A DNA stretch of 64,000 nt from Varroa destructor. Taxonomy: Eukaryota > Arthropoda > Arachnida > Mesostigmata > Varroidae. A model generated the notes under the pieces. It was not told the origin of the DNA and ran no database searches. It was given only the letters and a program-made list of their open reading frames with translations. The position numbers and the translations under genes are program-made. Where the stretch lies: contig NW_019211457.1 in assembly GCF_002443255.2 (NCBI RefSeq), positions 45,425,775-45,489,774 on the forward strand, written 5' to 3'. Positions 51,701-62,739 of this stretch are shown piece after piece (the first letter of the stretch is position 1; the number at the start of each line of letters is the position of its first letter).

Positions 51701-52730
51701 ATCCATTCGCTGCAACGCTCCGAAGTTTTCGGCTATTACCGGCGTACCCGCACAAACTCACTTGGCTAATCCCTTGCCGATGTATAGTTTTTATTGGGTA
51801 ATAAACACTTTTATATACACCGAAATGTGCCATTTTGACAATGTGTTTTCGGTTCTTGTGGAAACTATCGTTAGAGTAGCAATTGCATAAGACGTTTTAT
51901 GCCATCGCTATTGCAATACTGTGACACTTTTACCGTTACTATTCCTAACAAAGATGTCAACGATTTTTTTTTAACTAGCTACCCAATTTACATCCTATTA
52001 ATCAATTCTCCCTCATTAACTGTTTATTTGAATTGAAGGGACGACTACTGACGAAAGGAGACACTCCACGCTAACGAAGGAGCAAAGATTCACTGGATTT
52101 GTGCACGTTTTTCCGTTAACAACATGAACAACAACGGTCAGGACAAGGCTACCTGGAAATCAGAAGATCGTTAGTTTTTCTTTAATTTAAAAACCAACTT
52201 CTTCTTTAATACATGTAGATGTTACACAAATAAAAAACGCATTGCCTGACAGCTGTCAGGCCTGCTCCGATTCATGTCATTCCTGAATTTCAATAATACG
52301 CTTCGCAGTACTGTTACCTGATAATCATATCTTCTAACGTAGTGCTCCGAAGAATGGCCAGGGATCCTCTTCTAGAAGGACATCTCCATAAGATTCATTA
52401 CTGGCTAACGTCACACTCATATAGTTGCATAGGATGTGTCGATTTCTCCTTTAAATCTTATAACTACCGCTAATAAAAGAAAAAAAAACTATTATACTTT
52501 TTTGGCCATTAAATTTATTTCGCTGTACAAGAGTAACAATCGGTTTTTATTACTTAGTATGCTCATACTTTCATTTCTATATAGCTAACTATTACTTGAG
52601 TACCACATACCGTCTTCAGGATGCTCATGTTTTTCTTAGTTTGTCAACTGCCTTTGCTTCATCTTTTTCCTCTTACCTCGCCATCGGCATTTAGCTTTTA
52701 GTTCCTTCAATTATATCTGCGTTTTGTCGT

Positions 52731-52770
52731 CTGCTGTTGTTGTTGTTCTTGTCGCTGCTGCTGCTGCTGT
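52731..52770. repeat. (CTG/TTG)n imperfect microsatellite
   Basis: CTG, TTG and CTT/CGC-interrupted units over 40 nt in intergenic DNA. Confidence 0.9.
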
Positions 52771-54065
52771 CTTTCGAATTTATCTCTTTACAATATCCCG
52801 CCTACAGTATCTGACGTTTACCTACTACAGGATCGTTCTGCCGTCTTAATTCGGATCATAGCACCGCTATCGTCGATGACCAGGAAATGTAGCTCAGCTG
52901 ATCAGGTGGGCCAATTTCATATCAGGTCACTGTCAAAAATTCGAATTCGCTTGGAATTTCGAATTATTTGTGAGTGAATCATAATAGTTGACCGGAGACG
53001 GCACACAATTAAGACAACATACTACCTCATTAGTACTTTAGATTGTGAAGATAACAAACTTATCTTTCTTTTGCTGGCTGTTTCTCTCCTCGTGTTCGGT
53101 GTCGCTGTTTTCCTTGAATAGAAAATGAATAGAAACGAGACACGGTCGGATAGGACGAACTGACAACGGATGTTCCGGACATCTTGTTAAAAAAAAAACT
53201 AGTTTATTGGTTGAGTGTCTGTCTACCTTTAGACGACGTTACGTTTCATTGTTTGGCTGAGGCTTACGCAGCTTAACCTTCGCGATATTTCACGACTTCC
53301 AAAACTCATACGCGATCATAGTCTAAATAAATAGGCCGATACTGTATTTGAATTGGTATGGCCTACAATAGAATCAGAATTGTAGAAACCGACTTGTTAC
53401 GATTGTTCTTGTCGTCGTGGTCGACGCCGGCTTTGCACGGCCGATTTAGCACAAGCGATATTGGTCCTATTTGTTGAAGTGATAGACGCTACATGTGAGT
53501 TTAATACACAGTAGGTGATAGCTTGATTTCGGCCAGTCCAAGAGTCGCATTTTGATCCAAGCTAGTTGATGTCCAGGGGCAATTCGAGCTCAGATTTTTT
53601 CTTCAAAGACGCGTTGCGTTGGCCGTTGGAGTTCCGTTTCGTTACGAACATGTTCGTTCTTGGGTGGGTTTATTTCGAAAAAAGATTTCGCTTTTCCTAG
53701 TTCGGGAATACAGTAATAGAGGTGGTACGCAATCAATCAACCAACCAGCGTTACCACTCGAACATTGATGCCAAGAAACGATCTAGATTACCTCTTTTTG
53801 ACTAAAGACTACGTTCGTAGACTTCACACAAATGAGGCATGATATTATTTCTATGTAGGGACTGCGTTCCTTTGTCTACGGCCAAGACACGCGTTGTAAC
53901 GGTGCTTCATATTTGTACAATTCAGTCTCTTTGAAAGACTTTTTTTTTGTTGCGAAAACTGCGAAAAAAGTGAACAATCCAACCTCTTTTTGTTTTTTCT
54001 TTTTCAAGACAGCACAATTATTACATAGCGTCAACGTAATTGTAAGCGTCGCTGCCCCTATTGAA

Positions 54066-54180
54066 ATTCAGATCAAAAGCTCTTGCTGAAGCAGTCAGTG
54101 GCTTGTATTGCTTATGCCTCGAACGCAGTGTGGCTCTGTATTTTATAGGATATGATACACACGTCCCGTGAAACAATCGA
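54066..54180 (+). repeat. Diverged direct repeat, copy 1
   Basis: This copy shares ATTCAGATCAA, TTGTATTG, a GAACGCAGTGTGGCTC-like block and the well-conserved TGTATTTTATAGG, GATACACACGT and GTGAAACAATC with the copy at 54930-55031. Relative to copy 2 it carries an extra segment of roughly 15-20 nt after the first block. It was identified by reading; no alignment was run. Confidence 0.8.
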
Positions 54181-54929
54181 ACCATGGCAAACTAAATACC
54201 ATATGAACCAAGGTCTGCCATTAAAACGCTGATTACTGCAGTAAGACGAAACCGTCAGAAAGCAAGCGTTTACGTATTTCGGTTTTCAGCTTCTACTTCA
54301 CCAAAACCATGTCAGGGAGACTGAAGTTACGCCAAGCTTCAGAGCGCACTCACACTGGCTATTTTGGACGCTGCAGATACGATGAATGCATGTTCCGTAC
54401 TGCCTCCATACCGGTACTGTGTATTGCTATGTTACTGTTTCTATAGCTTTTACAGGCCATTGTTTACCAATAAACAACGACTATATCCTTCTTTATTGAC
54501 TCCCGTTTCGTCTGATCGGCGTCAGCTCGTCTCGTCTGAGCTAGCTGGCCCTCACCTAAGACCTTATTATCCCTGTATTATCAAATTAGCCGTTATTTTA
54601 TTAACGACCGTGTAGAATTCCTATTATATACGCTAGACGGTTTGTTCTTTTCGTCCATATATTTGCATTTTCAGGACTTCGCGAAGGTTCAATGTCTTGA
54701 ATTTTATTGACTTGTCCTATTAATTAAGGAATCAGACTGTAATAGTGGCAACACGAGCAGGACTGCTTACTTCACATTAGATTAAATCTACTTTAGAACG
54801 TAATTCATAATGGACTGGGTTCGTTAGGCTGATGTATTGTGGTCTCAATATAGATTTTCAACAAAAGTATAACTCGCAAATTAACGCAGTGTCCCTGTTC
54901 TGGTAACAGAACGTCCAGTCTATCTGTCA

Positions 54930-55031
54930 ATTCAGATCAATAGTTTGTATTGGTTACGCTTTGAACACGGTGTAGCTCAAAAGCGCTATGTATTTTATAG
55001 GGTACGATACACACGTCTCGTGAAACAATCC
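54930..55031 (+). repeat. Diverged direct repeat, copy 2
   Basis: This is the second copy of the 54066-54180 unit in the same orientation, about 860 nt away. It has an extra AAAAGCGCTA before the conserved TGTATTTTATAGG block and several substitutions (GGATATGATA against GGGTACGATA). Both copies may be members of a dispersed repeat family. Confidence 0.8.
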
Positions 55032-55141
55032 AGCATCGGGGATTAGGCAATAATGTCTCTATTGTTTAAACCTTAAAAAACGCAAAAGTCTGTCGCGGTT
55101 TCAGGGAATACGTTCCGTACTTACAATTAAATGTACAAGGC

Positions 55142-55159
55142 TTATTATTATTATTATTA
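55142..55159. repeat. (ATT)n microsatellite
   Basis: Six TTA/ATT units, just after the second copy of the direct duplication. Confidence 0.9.
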
Positions 55160-56460
55160 GAAGTTATTTTTCTGTTTCTTGGACTTGTTGCTATCGTCGT
55201 ATCCGTTTTGCTATGGCTTTACTAGAGTGTGTGTATATCTTTATATTATATGGCCTGCCGTTGGGAATATTCTGACTTGAAAATCTCTATACGTGCATAT
55301 ATATCTGCCAGTCCATATATATATATCAGAGCTTCTCAGAAATTATTGGCTCGTTATAAATTTACATTCTCACAGACTTGGTTTAAGCTACTGTTGTTGT
55401 TGTTCTTACTATCGTATCGTTATTGTTTCCCTTTTCCTTTTTGTTATTGTTAGCACTATATATTATTGTCAGTATCGCCTTGGTCATCAAGCTCATCATG
55501 ATCTCATCATAAAATATCGCACTATACTGTCCGACATGATCTTCCAGCTCGGCGTCATCATAATTGGTAGTATCGATATTATCATCATTTCTATGAATTG
55601 CTCTGCTTTTCGTTCTCATAGTGTCTATTTGTCATCTGTTTTATTTCGTTATTCTTTAACCCGCTACCTGGTTAGTTGTTTACCAGGATTGGTCGACGTT
55701 GAACGAATTCAGCCTGCCTCGTCTTTTTCGCCTTCGGCCTTCAGCTCAACTCACCTCTACACCTGCTTTTGCTCGATCCCTCCAATTACCAAAATCTCTC
55801 GTCTTTCCTCACCTACAATATCCATCTATATATCGTATCATCGCATCGATCAATCAGCTTCATAGTCAGTCAATCCACGCAATCATTCCAATAGGAAATG
55901 GACTTGGCCACGATTGCCGCAGGGCTCAGGGTATGGACGCTCCATCTTCGGGCGATTCGGTCGACGCGATAGTTGACCGAGACCAAAACAGAGCCGCGTT
56001 TACTGAGGCGCGGGGACGTTGTTTCCTCTAGTAACCGGCTCGCTGATGACCAGCTGGGCCATCACCGGTGACCGTCTGTAGCCTGCAGCCATGACTGTCT
56101 TTATGGATACTGCCGTAATGCTTATGGCTGATGAGTTGAACTCAGTCTTCATTTGGCTAGCAAAGATGCGCAGTTAGCAGCGTAGTAAAAAAAAAAAGCG
56201 ATCATATTAATAATGCTCATAGAACTGTGTTATAACAAGTCTCCACTGCTACAATAACTCGGAGCAATGCCGGTAAACATATTAATAATGATAGTGGTTT
56301 TTTTCAGGACACAAAATTTTGTCCGTAATTAAAAAAGCGAACAAAGAAGCGATAATTTATTTGTACAGATTGTTTGAAATAATTTCAGCCGTCGCGCTCA
56401 ATGGAGGGTCCGTTGCCACCGTGAGCCGCTCGGTGCTGTGGCAACCTAGCGAACCTAGGA

Positions 56461-56485
56461 GGGTGGGGGTTGGGGGGGGGGGGGG
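56461..56485. repeat. Poly-G tract (about G14) with shorter G runs before it
   Basis: GGGTGGGGGTT precedes a run of about 14 G. The region could form a G-quadruplex on the + strand. It lies in the convergent intergenic region. Confidence 0.95.
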
Positions 56486-57014
56486 CACCCAGCTTTGGTT
56501 TCCCTGTTTTCTCTCGCTGTGTATAAATATAGGTTTGTGTACACATCTGGTCTTTCGTTTGCTTAGTTCCTGTTGATTTACGGTTATCAACCCGAAAAAT
56601 GTATGTTGTCCGCCTCTATCAATCATGTATGTCAATTATCACTTGTAACTCGTTCTACTCTGTACACAACAGTTAGTTCGCTGTGTTGGCATCTGCTACC
56701 TGAGGGAAAACAGGGAAACATCAGCGTGGGTATTACGCCCAGCAGTGTATATGCTATCTTGTTGATGCCTATTTCTCTATTCAGCATCCATGCTTCAGCC
56801 TCCTTCTCCGAAGCAGTCTCGACTTTTTAGTTTATGCAACGTTTCATTTTCATTCTCTCTTATACTTTCGTTTCCGTCTTTCTTCGTCATTGTCGACTGT
56901 TCATTTGATCCACTTCGTCATCATCACCAGCGCCTTCACGATCACATCTGCAGTTTCAGTCATCATTAATGCTCTTCGACTCTTCCTTAGAGAGGCCTCC
57001 TCAAGGTGCATCTA

Positions 57015-57085
57015 GGCCGTGTGGGCCTAATGGCTAGGAGTTTGCTGACTCCGGTGACTTGTTACCAGCTCCGATCCAACCTAAG
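57015..57085 (+). repeat. tRNA-Arg-like relic (SINE head or pseudo-tRNA)
   Basis: The segment GGCCGTGTGGGCCTAATGG is close to the 5' end and A box of animal tRNA-Arg genes (pattern CCGTGTGGCCTAATGGATAAGG). GCTAGGAG, GACTCCGG and a GCTCCGATCCAACC B-box-like stretch follow at about the right spacing. The 3' acceptor strand complementary to GGCCGTG is absent and the anticodon arm is degraded, so it is not a working tRNA. A tRNA pseudogene or an old SINE head fits best. No simple-repeat tail is visible. Confidence 0.4.
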
Positions 57086-57479
57086 CGACCATTAGCAGAC
57101 CATCCGACCCCACACATGCCACAGAACGTCTGCCCCTGTCCAGCATGTCTTCATCCGTAATAGCGCTTTGACTCACTTCGTTCTTTCTGTTTTTCGCTTT
57201 GTCCGCCCCCTCGATTTCTAAGCGTCTGCTTAGCTCTGGCTTTCAGACCCCGCCTGTTCTTAAGCGATCGTTTTACCCTCAACGTGAACAGTTATCTATA
57301 CAGTTCCTCCACCTTTTAGCCTGTTCTAGCTTCGCCCTTATTCTGACTTCAATCTCTCTTCAACTCTGTTTTTCATTTTTTTCTTCCACTCGACCTCGTC
57401 AATCTGGTCAGTGAGCAGTCCACTATCGGTTTGCCAATTTTATAGATTCAGCCTCCTTTAGCTACTGCTACCAACCTAA

Positions 57480-57710
57480 ACTGAGATTTCCGTCAACAGT
57501 CATTATATACCCGGCAAAGAGAATTTCCATAATATTCATTATAAAGTAATTATCATTACCCTCATTATCAAGATTATTATCATAGCTATCATCATCATCA
57601 TCATCGCTATAATAAGAATATCAAGAATCTTAATACAATAATAATGATAATAAAGATATTTGTTATAATAATATTAATTATAACCATCATAATAAAAATT
57701 CGTTAGATTT
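57480..57710. repeat. ATC/ATT/ATA-rich low-complexity stretch
   Basis: A degenerate trinucleotide-like stretch of ATC, ATT and ATA units includes a clean (ATC)n core near 57587-57604. It lies about 420 nt beyond the Pur stop codon, near the likely 3' end of that transcript. An ATTAAA poly(A)-like signal on the - strand occurs at 57773-57778, just before it in transcription order. Confidence 0.8.
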
Positions 57711-58125
57711 TCATCTTTCTTAGAATTCTAATCGTCGACATTACTTTCATCATAAGAGCCGGGGCGTTTCTATTTAATTCTTGTTTCATCACCACTCGCT
57801 ATGTCGTCTCATTATGAATATTTTCTTTTGATGCTGTTCTCAGTATATTGATCGTTTTGATTGTTTACCAGTTACCAATTATATAAATCTAAATTGAGTT
57901 CCTATTATCTTTTCATTATAGTCGTCGTATGTAATCCTCAGAATCATTTGTTTTTTCCTCTTATTGATAACTAGATGTGTTTTTTCTGTTATTGTTATTA
58001 TCTGCCCTATTTTTTGTGGTGTCATCTTCGCTCGCCTCCACATCTTCATCGCATCATCAACATCATCATTGTTATAATTGTATAATTATATATAATAAAA
58101 CGAAGATACAATTGGTTATAACACG

Positions 58126-58635
58126 CTACTCGGAAGCATTTGGTGGTGGTCCGTGGCCTGAATGCCCACCAGGATGGCCCGAATGACCATGATGTCCACC
58201 AAGTCCACCGGGCCCCGACAATGATCCTCCCATAGGAGAGACACTGCTCATGTTACCGAGGCTGCCGAGTCCTCCTGCCAAGCCCATGGTCCTGCTGCTG
58301 CCACCACCGAGGCCGCCAACACCTCCAATTGATCCGCCAACAGGCCCAATCGCCCCGGACATACCTCCACCAGCTCCGCTTCCCAGGCCGGTAGGCGACG
58401 ACACAGCCACGTTTGTCATCGTCGAGGACAGGCCCGTTAGGCCTGGCAGAGCGTTTGAGACGCTCGAAGGACCTGGTGGTCCTGGAGCCGTCGATTGCTG
58501 GAGTGACTGCTCGTTTAGGGCCGCTGATTTCTCCTGCGCGGCATCCATCCGAGCAACGTAGTCGGCAAACATGTCACGAAATTTCGACCACGACCTTTCC
58601 GGAATCGTGATCGCTGAACGAAAATTATTCTTCAC
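58126..58635 (-). CDS. Pur-alpha/beta type protein, last exon (end of PUR repeat III, Gly-rich tail)
   Basis: This is the final exon of a purine-rich element-binding (Pur) protein, a single-stranded DNA/RNA-binding factor that acts in transcription and mRNA transport in animals. It begins after a TTGATCCAG acceptor in phase 0 with VKNNFRSAITIPERSW, the last strand of PUR repeat III. The amphipathic helix follows (SKFRDMFADYVARM), then a Gln/Ser/Pro linker. A tail of about 110 residues is dominated by Gly, Ser and Met and closes with His/Gly repeats (GGHHGHSGHPGGHSGHGPP), ending at a TAG. Vertebrate Pur-alpha ends in a Gln/Glu-rich tail instead, so this Gly/His tail differs from the vertebrate form. 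The total is 169 residues. The paralogue (alpha, beta or gamma) cannot be decided from this end of the protein. The splice join to the upstream exon gives an uninterrupted MRVSE-VKNNFRS. Confidence 0.9.
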   Translation of the reverse strand: MKNNFRSAITIPERSWSKFRDMFADYVARMDAAQEKSAALNEQSLQQSTAPGPPGPSSVSNALPGLTGLSSTMTNVAVSSPTGLGSGAGGGMSGAIGPVGGSIGGVGGLGGGSSRTMGLAGGLGSLGNMSSVSPMGGSLSGPGGLGGHHGHSGHPGGHSGHGPPPNASE

Positions 58636-59471
58636 CTGGATCAAGTCAGCCAGAAAATGTACAGTGCAGTAGCTTTATTAGTAGCTAGTACACAAGAAAA
58701 ACTATGTTGGAATCGAACACCTATAGTATGTTTAAATTCCGTCAGACAAAACTATGAACATGACAATTCGCCGGACAGGCCTTTTCCATAAACAGGACGA
58801 AAATGGCCTCACAGCTAAGGTGTCCGTTGTCTTGATAGGATCAACCGTAATGGAAGAATTTTTGGTTAAAGGTGCCAACATCCATCCGCCTAAGCTAATA
58901 TTGATAAAATCTTCGATCTTGTTTTATGTGACAAATGAATTCATTCGAAGTTCTTGTGCTACTAATGCAACTACTAATGAGCTTGAATTGTATGTTTAGG
59001 TACAGTTTGGCAAATCTCAATTGTAGAGTTTTCGTTGTAATAAAACGAAGCCCTTTTACAGGGGAAACCTTAACTTTGGCTATGTTTGATGTTTTTCTGG
59101 AGAACGTCCAGATGCTTCTAGGAGCCTGATAAAAGTTAGAAGAAAGGATTCGCTAGGATCGAGATAAGTTCACACTTTCTCCCATACACTTATTCTTCAA
59201 CACTTCAGTGAGAGTTATCTTATATAGAATATGTTAAGATTAAAACATTATGAGTCAGGCTAGATAACACCGTTATCTTCAGCTTTCGTAAAAAGTGCAA
59301 AGTGTCGTTTTACTGCGGTGAATTTCGCATCATTATGGAGTGTCATGACGGATAACTAGGATTAAAGATCGATAACTGCTACATCCAATAAAGTAGTACC
59401 TATCAGCTAATCTATAATAACTTTTTTTATCACAGCACTTCAAATAGATGAACTAAACAATTGATTCTTAC
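58636..59471 (-). other. Intron of the Pur gene (836 bp)
   Basis: On the - strand it begins GTAAGA after TCTGAG and ends TTGATCCAG. Both sites are in phase 0, and joining them restores PUR repeat III without a gap. No feature was recognised inside. Confidence 0.8.
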
Positions 59472-59695
59472 CTCAGACACTCGCATATAGATGCCTCGAC
59501 TGTTTTGGCCAATGTCGAAATAAAAAGTCTTATCTTCCACGCGCAAATGTCTGCCCTCAGGCAGATCACCCTTGAATCCACCGTCATCGGTGCCATATTC
59601 CTCGAGAAGGTCCGTTAGAGCATCCCTAAATTCAATCATTCCTTGCGCCGGAATGGCGATCTGTGTTCGTGGGCCGGCTCGCGCTGATACTGTGG
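59472..59695 (-). CDS. Pur-alpha/beta type protein, penultimate exon (PUR repeat III core)
   Basis: This exon encodes the first part of PUR repeat III. It opens with an [10 protein letters not shown] linker leading to the strand/helix [16 protein letters not shown]. An acidic/Gly loop follows ([13 protein letters not shown]), then the strand pair [26 protein letters not shown] with the family's aromatic and basic residues. This is the repeat that mediates Pur dimerisation in known structures. The 3' edge is firm (TCTGAG, then GTAAGA). The 5' edge is not: after a pyrimidine tract on the - strand several AGs follow in quick succession, giving possible starts at 59698, 59695, 59689 or 59683, all requiring the same phase. 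I chose 59695. PUR repeats I and II must lie on upstream exons that I did not find in the window. Confidence 0.88.
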
Positions 59696-60355
59696 CTACT
59701 CAAACAAAGAAAAAAAACAAATGAACTTTTGTGCATTTAATGAACGGGGCAAACAATATATCTTCACTAAGAAATACGATTTTATCAAAAATAAAAAAAT
59801 AGAACACATAAGGCAAACACTAAAGATATTCTCAAACGTTTTTTTGCTTTATGAAGGCGGTATCACTCTGCGTTACACAAATACCCTACGAATGGTCATC
59901 ATCCGTTGTCAAACTCCATATGAACTATGATGGTTACATGTAAAGCTGACATAACGTGTGTTTCATCAATGATACTTTGCTACAATCGGACTTCAGGGAA
60001 TCCAGCATTCGTCTTGTACTAGTACGGGTAATGTCTTGTACTACATACAGCTGGCACGTTCCATTTAACTTAAAATTGTGCTGTTTGAGTGATTCAAGTG
60101 TCTTCTGGTAATTTCGTATGAGGCAGTGGAATTATCAAAACAGAAGGAGGAGCACGCGCCACAGGCACAAAAAAAACGTGTACGTGACGCGAATCTATTG
60201 AAATATTCGGGAGGACCCTGTGATTATTTACGAGATCTAAAAAGATTAAATTCTTGTCGTACCGTGTCCTCTACAACATGCTACATACATGAAAATTACG
60301 CTTCACTACCGACTCAAGGGGCTGAGTTTAGGGGGCAAAAGACCTGAACGTTCAA

Positions 60356-60580
60356 ATGAAACAAAATCAAACATTCATCAAGATTTATGACGAAATATAT
60401 TTTGATGAAGGCACTAGGATTATACATTTCACACAGGGAATATTAGAGCAGCAGGAATATACTAAGATTAAAGCGCTATCTCAGGTACGAAAACGACCCC
60501 CTGATGGTGACCACGTCTTCACGCACGATGGGGCGCCTTATCACAAAGCTTGTCCTACTTCTAGGTTACTCGCTATCTAA
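60356..60580 (+). pseudogene. Degenerate Tc1/mariner-like DDE transposase fragment
   Basis: The open frame resembles the middle of a Tc1/mariner (DDE_3-type) transposase. A strand-like IIHFTQGILEQQEYTKI matches the family's gain-of-strand pattern before the second catalytic Asp. About 30 residues later comes GDHVFTHDGAPYHKA, like the common QxDNAPxH signature, where the Asp is catalytic. The frame is short (74 codons), closes soon after the motif and has no intact upstream DD or downstream D/E segment, so it would be inactive. A neighbouring frame at 60126-60347 might be its 5' part but shows no clear motif. No terminal inverted repeats were found. It lies opposite the Pur gene, inside its probable intron. 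The call is by motif memory only and could be coincidence. Confidence 0.35.
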
Positions 60581-62718
60581 ATGGCTTTTTAGGAAGTATA
60601 GGCCGTGACAAACCGTCATTGGTGTCATTTGAAAGCTGATAATTGGCGGTAGCAAATGTACTAAAATGATTAGAACGCCTTCATTTAGGCTCAAGATAAA
60701 GCGCCTTAAAAAATGGTGAAATTTCTATAAATATTCGCTATATTTTATAATTTTACTGCAACAAAGGCAAATACTATTTAAATTTGTCAAAGAAAATATT
60801 TGCGGCTTATGATCAAGATGCGCTACCGGACGAAACGGCCTAAACATTCCGGCAGGACGTAACGGATGCTCCCCGTATGTAATCGTTGCCAAGTTGCAAA
60901 AAAAACTGAGTAGGACCGACACGTGAGTAGCCATGATATCGTCAAGGAATGAAGCCAAATAGAACAAAGTTGGCTACAAAAAAGCTCGATGTTTGTGGTG
61001 TCATACGAACTGATACGCAAAAATTAATCGGGTATGTGTATAGTTCCATGTACAGAACCACACAAACGCAATGAAATCGAGTGCTCTCTAAACCGGTTGA
61101 TCACCGAGGCTAAATTGATGGAAAAACTTTGGCTACAATCAGACCGGACTAACGCCACAATAAGTGATACGATATATTAGGTGAGATTCGAATGAAATCA
61201 TGCACTATGGGTTAGTGCCGTCAAAGCAGAACGGTTGACTTAGGCCTCTGCTATGAACAATTGATAGGATCACAAAAATCCATTGAAGGAAATCGACCAG
61301 AACCAGTAAACAGAAAAGGCGTCGTCATCCGCTATGGCAATGTCAGATGACAAAAATTTAAGTGAAAAAAGTAAAAACTTCAGCCGCAGAGTCCGGATCC
61401 TACACCATTAAGCTTATCGTCTGTTTCAGTGTTTGCAGGACTCGCTTAATGGTAGTTGTTTAGTTTCAATCCAGGGACGCAAAAGTTAACACCTTCTTGT
61501 ATCGGAAGCAACAGAGGTTCTATAGTAATGGAGTTGTGGTATCACCAAAACATGACGAAAGGCCATCGATTAAAAGTTTGAGAATATCATTTTCAAACAT
61601 TAGAGGTATTAGGTTTAGCTTTTGCCTAAAACAGTCAATATTTTTGTTCATAACCCAATATATAACATGTTATCTATAGCGTTTCTATTATTTTTAATAA
61701 CGAGAACAACAAACGCATTAAAAATGATAAAAGTCGTTATTTAACGTTCTTAATGCATTCATTCATTAGCTGTATTACAAGAAAATGCTTGCTATTTACA
61801 GCAGGAGCTGTTGTCAAGCTGTTGATTTTTGTCTTCTCTGTTCATTATGTTAATGATTGAATATGGCTCCTGTTAGTAGTTACACGTACACGTACTTGAG
61901 TCATAATGTAATTTAAGGCCAAAATCGGCTAAAATAAAAAAAAATATAAACAAATTTAACTTGTTTTTGATTCAGATGGCTATATTGATTCAAATATCAT
62001 GTTGAATGTGAGAAATCAGTGATTTATGGATATCTGATAATCTTTCAGCATTTTTAGTTTCGAGCTATCATTTATGTCCCAGTTTCCGGTCAGTACGGCA
62101 AACGAGCATTTTGAGATAGCCCCTATGATATATATATGGTGAACAAAAAAAGTTAAACTGTCGAAGGAGACAAAATACTAGTTTTACTGAAGTGAAATCC
62201 CATTAATGGATTGCACCTAGGACGGTCGCAAGTTTTCCCAGGTTTGCATTCCTCGTAACGACATACTATTATGTCCTTTATAGCCGATAGAGCAGAAACA
62301 ATTTAGATAGATTTAATGGAACCAAAATAGACACGGAAAACTTGCAAAATTTAAGCACCGGTCATCAAGAACCGCTAGTGATTATTTAATAGCCACCTAT
62401 TCTCTAGTAGCGTGCTTAAATACTCAAAAGCAAATACGCTGATAAGCCCGACTGTACACTGAGCGTGTACCCGCCGCCGTCTAGACTGGTTACGACAAGC
62501 GTCTGTCGGCGGTGACTTACACGACGCCTGGCCTCAAAAAAAATGGGAAGACCAGGTGATTCTTTGCTTTCGTCAATCCGTCCTTCGCCCACGGCGCCAG
62601 ACGAAGGTGCGATAGGTGCACGTTATATACGCAGAATGGATAGACACCGCATATATTGCCGCTGGCTAAGTAAGCACAACAAATCACTGCTGTAAATTCT
62701 ATTTTTTTTTACCGTGTA

Positions 62719-62739
62719 TTACTACTACTACTACTACTG
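62719..62739. repeat. (ACT)n microsatellite
   Basis: Seven ACT units in the probable upstream intron of the Pur gene. Confidence 0.9.

Larger units (their letters stand above)
48235..58125. other. 3' UTRs and convergent intergenic region, no gene recognised
   Basis: This 9.9 kb interval lies between the stop codons of the + strand bHLH gene and the - strand Pur gene, so it must contain both 3' UTRs. The first kilobase is AT- and purine-rich. Open frames, including a 190-codon frame at 55293-55865, show only low-complexity composition and no domain. Recognisable content is a diverged direct duplication (54066-54180 and 54930-55031), a tRNA-Arg-like relic at about 57015, a poly-G tract, triplet microsatellites, and an ATC/ATT-rich stretch next to the Pur gene. 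Confidence 0.5.

Noticed and set aside
55293..55865. A 190-codon open frame on the + strand
   Set aside because: It has no domain, is rich in Ile/Ser/Tyr/Cys from AT-rich sequence, overlaps other frames equally open, and lies in convergent intergenic DNA.
58250..58561. A Pro-rich open frame on the + strand
   Set aside because: It is the antisense shadow of the Gly-rich tail of the Pur protein.
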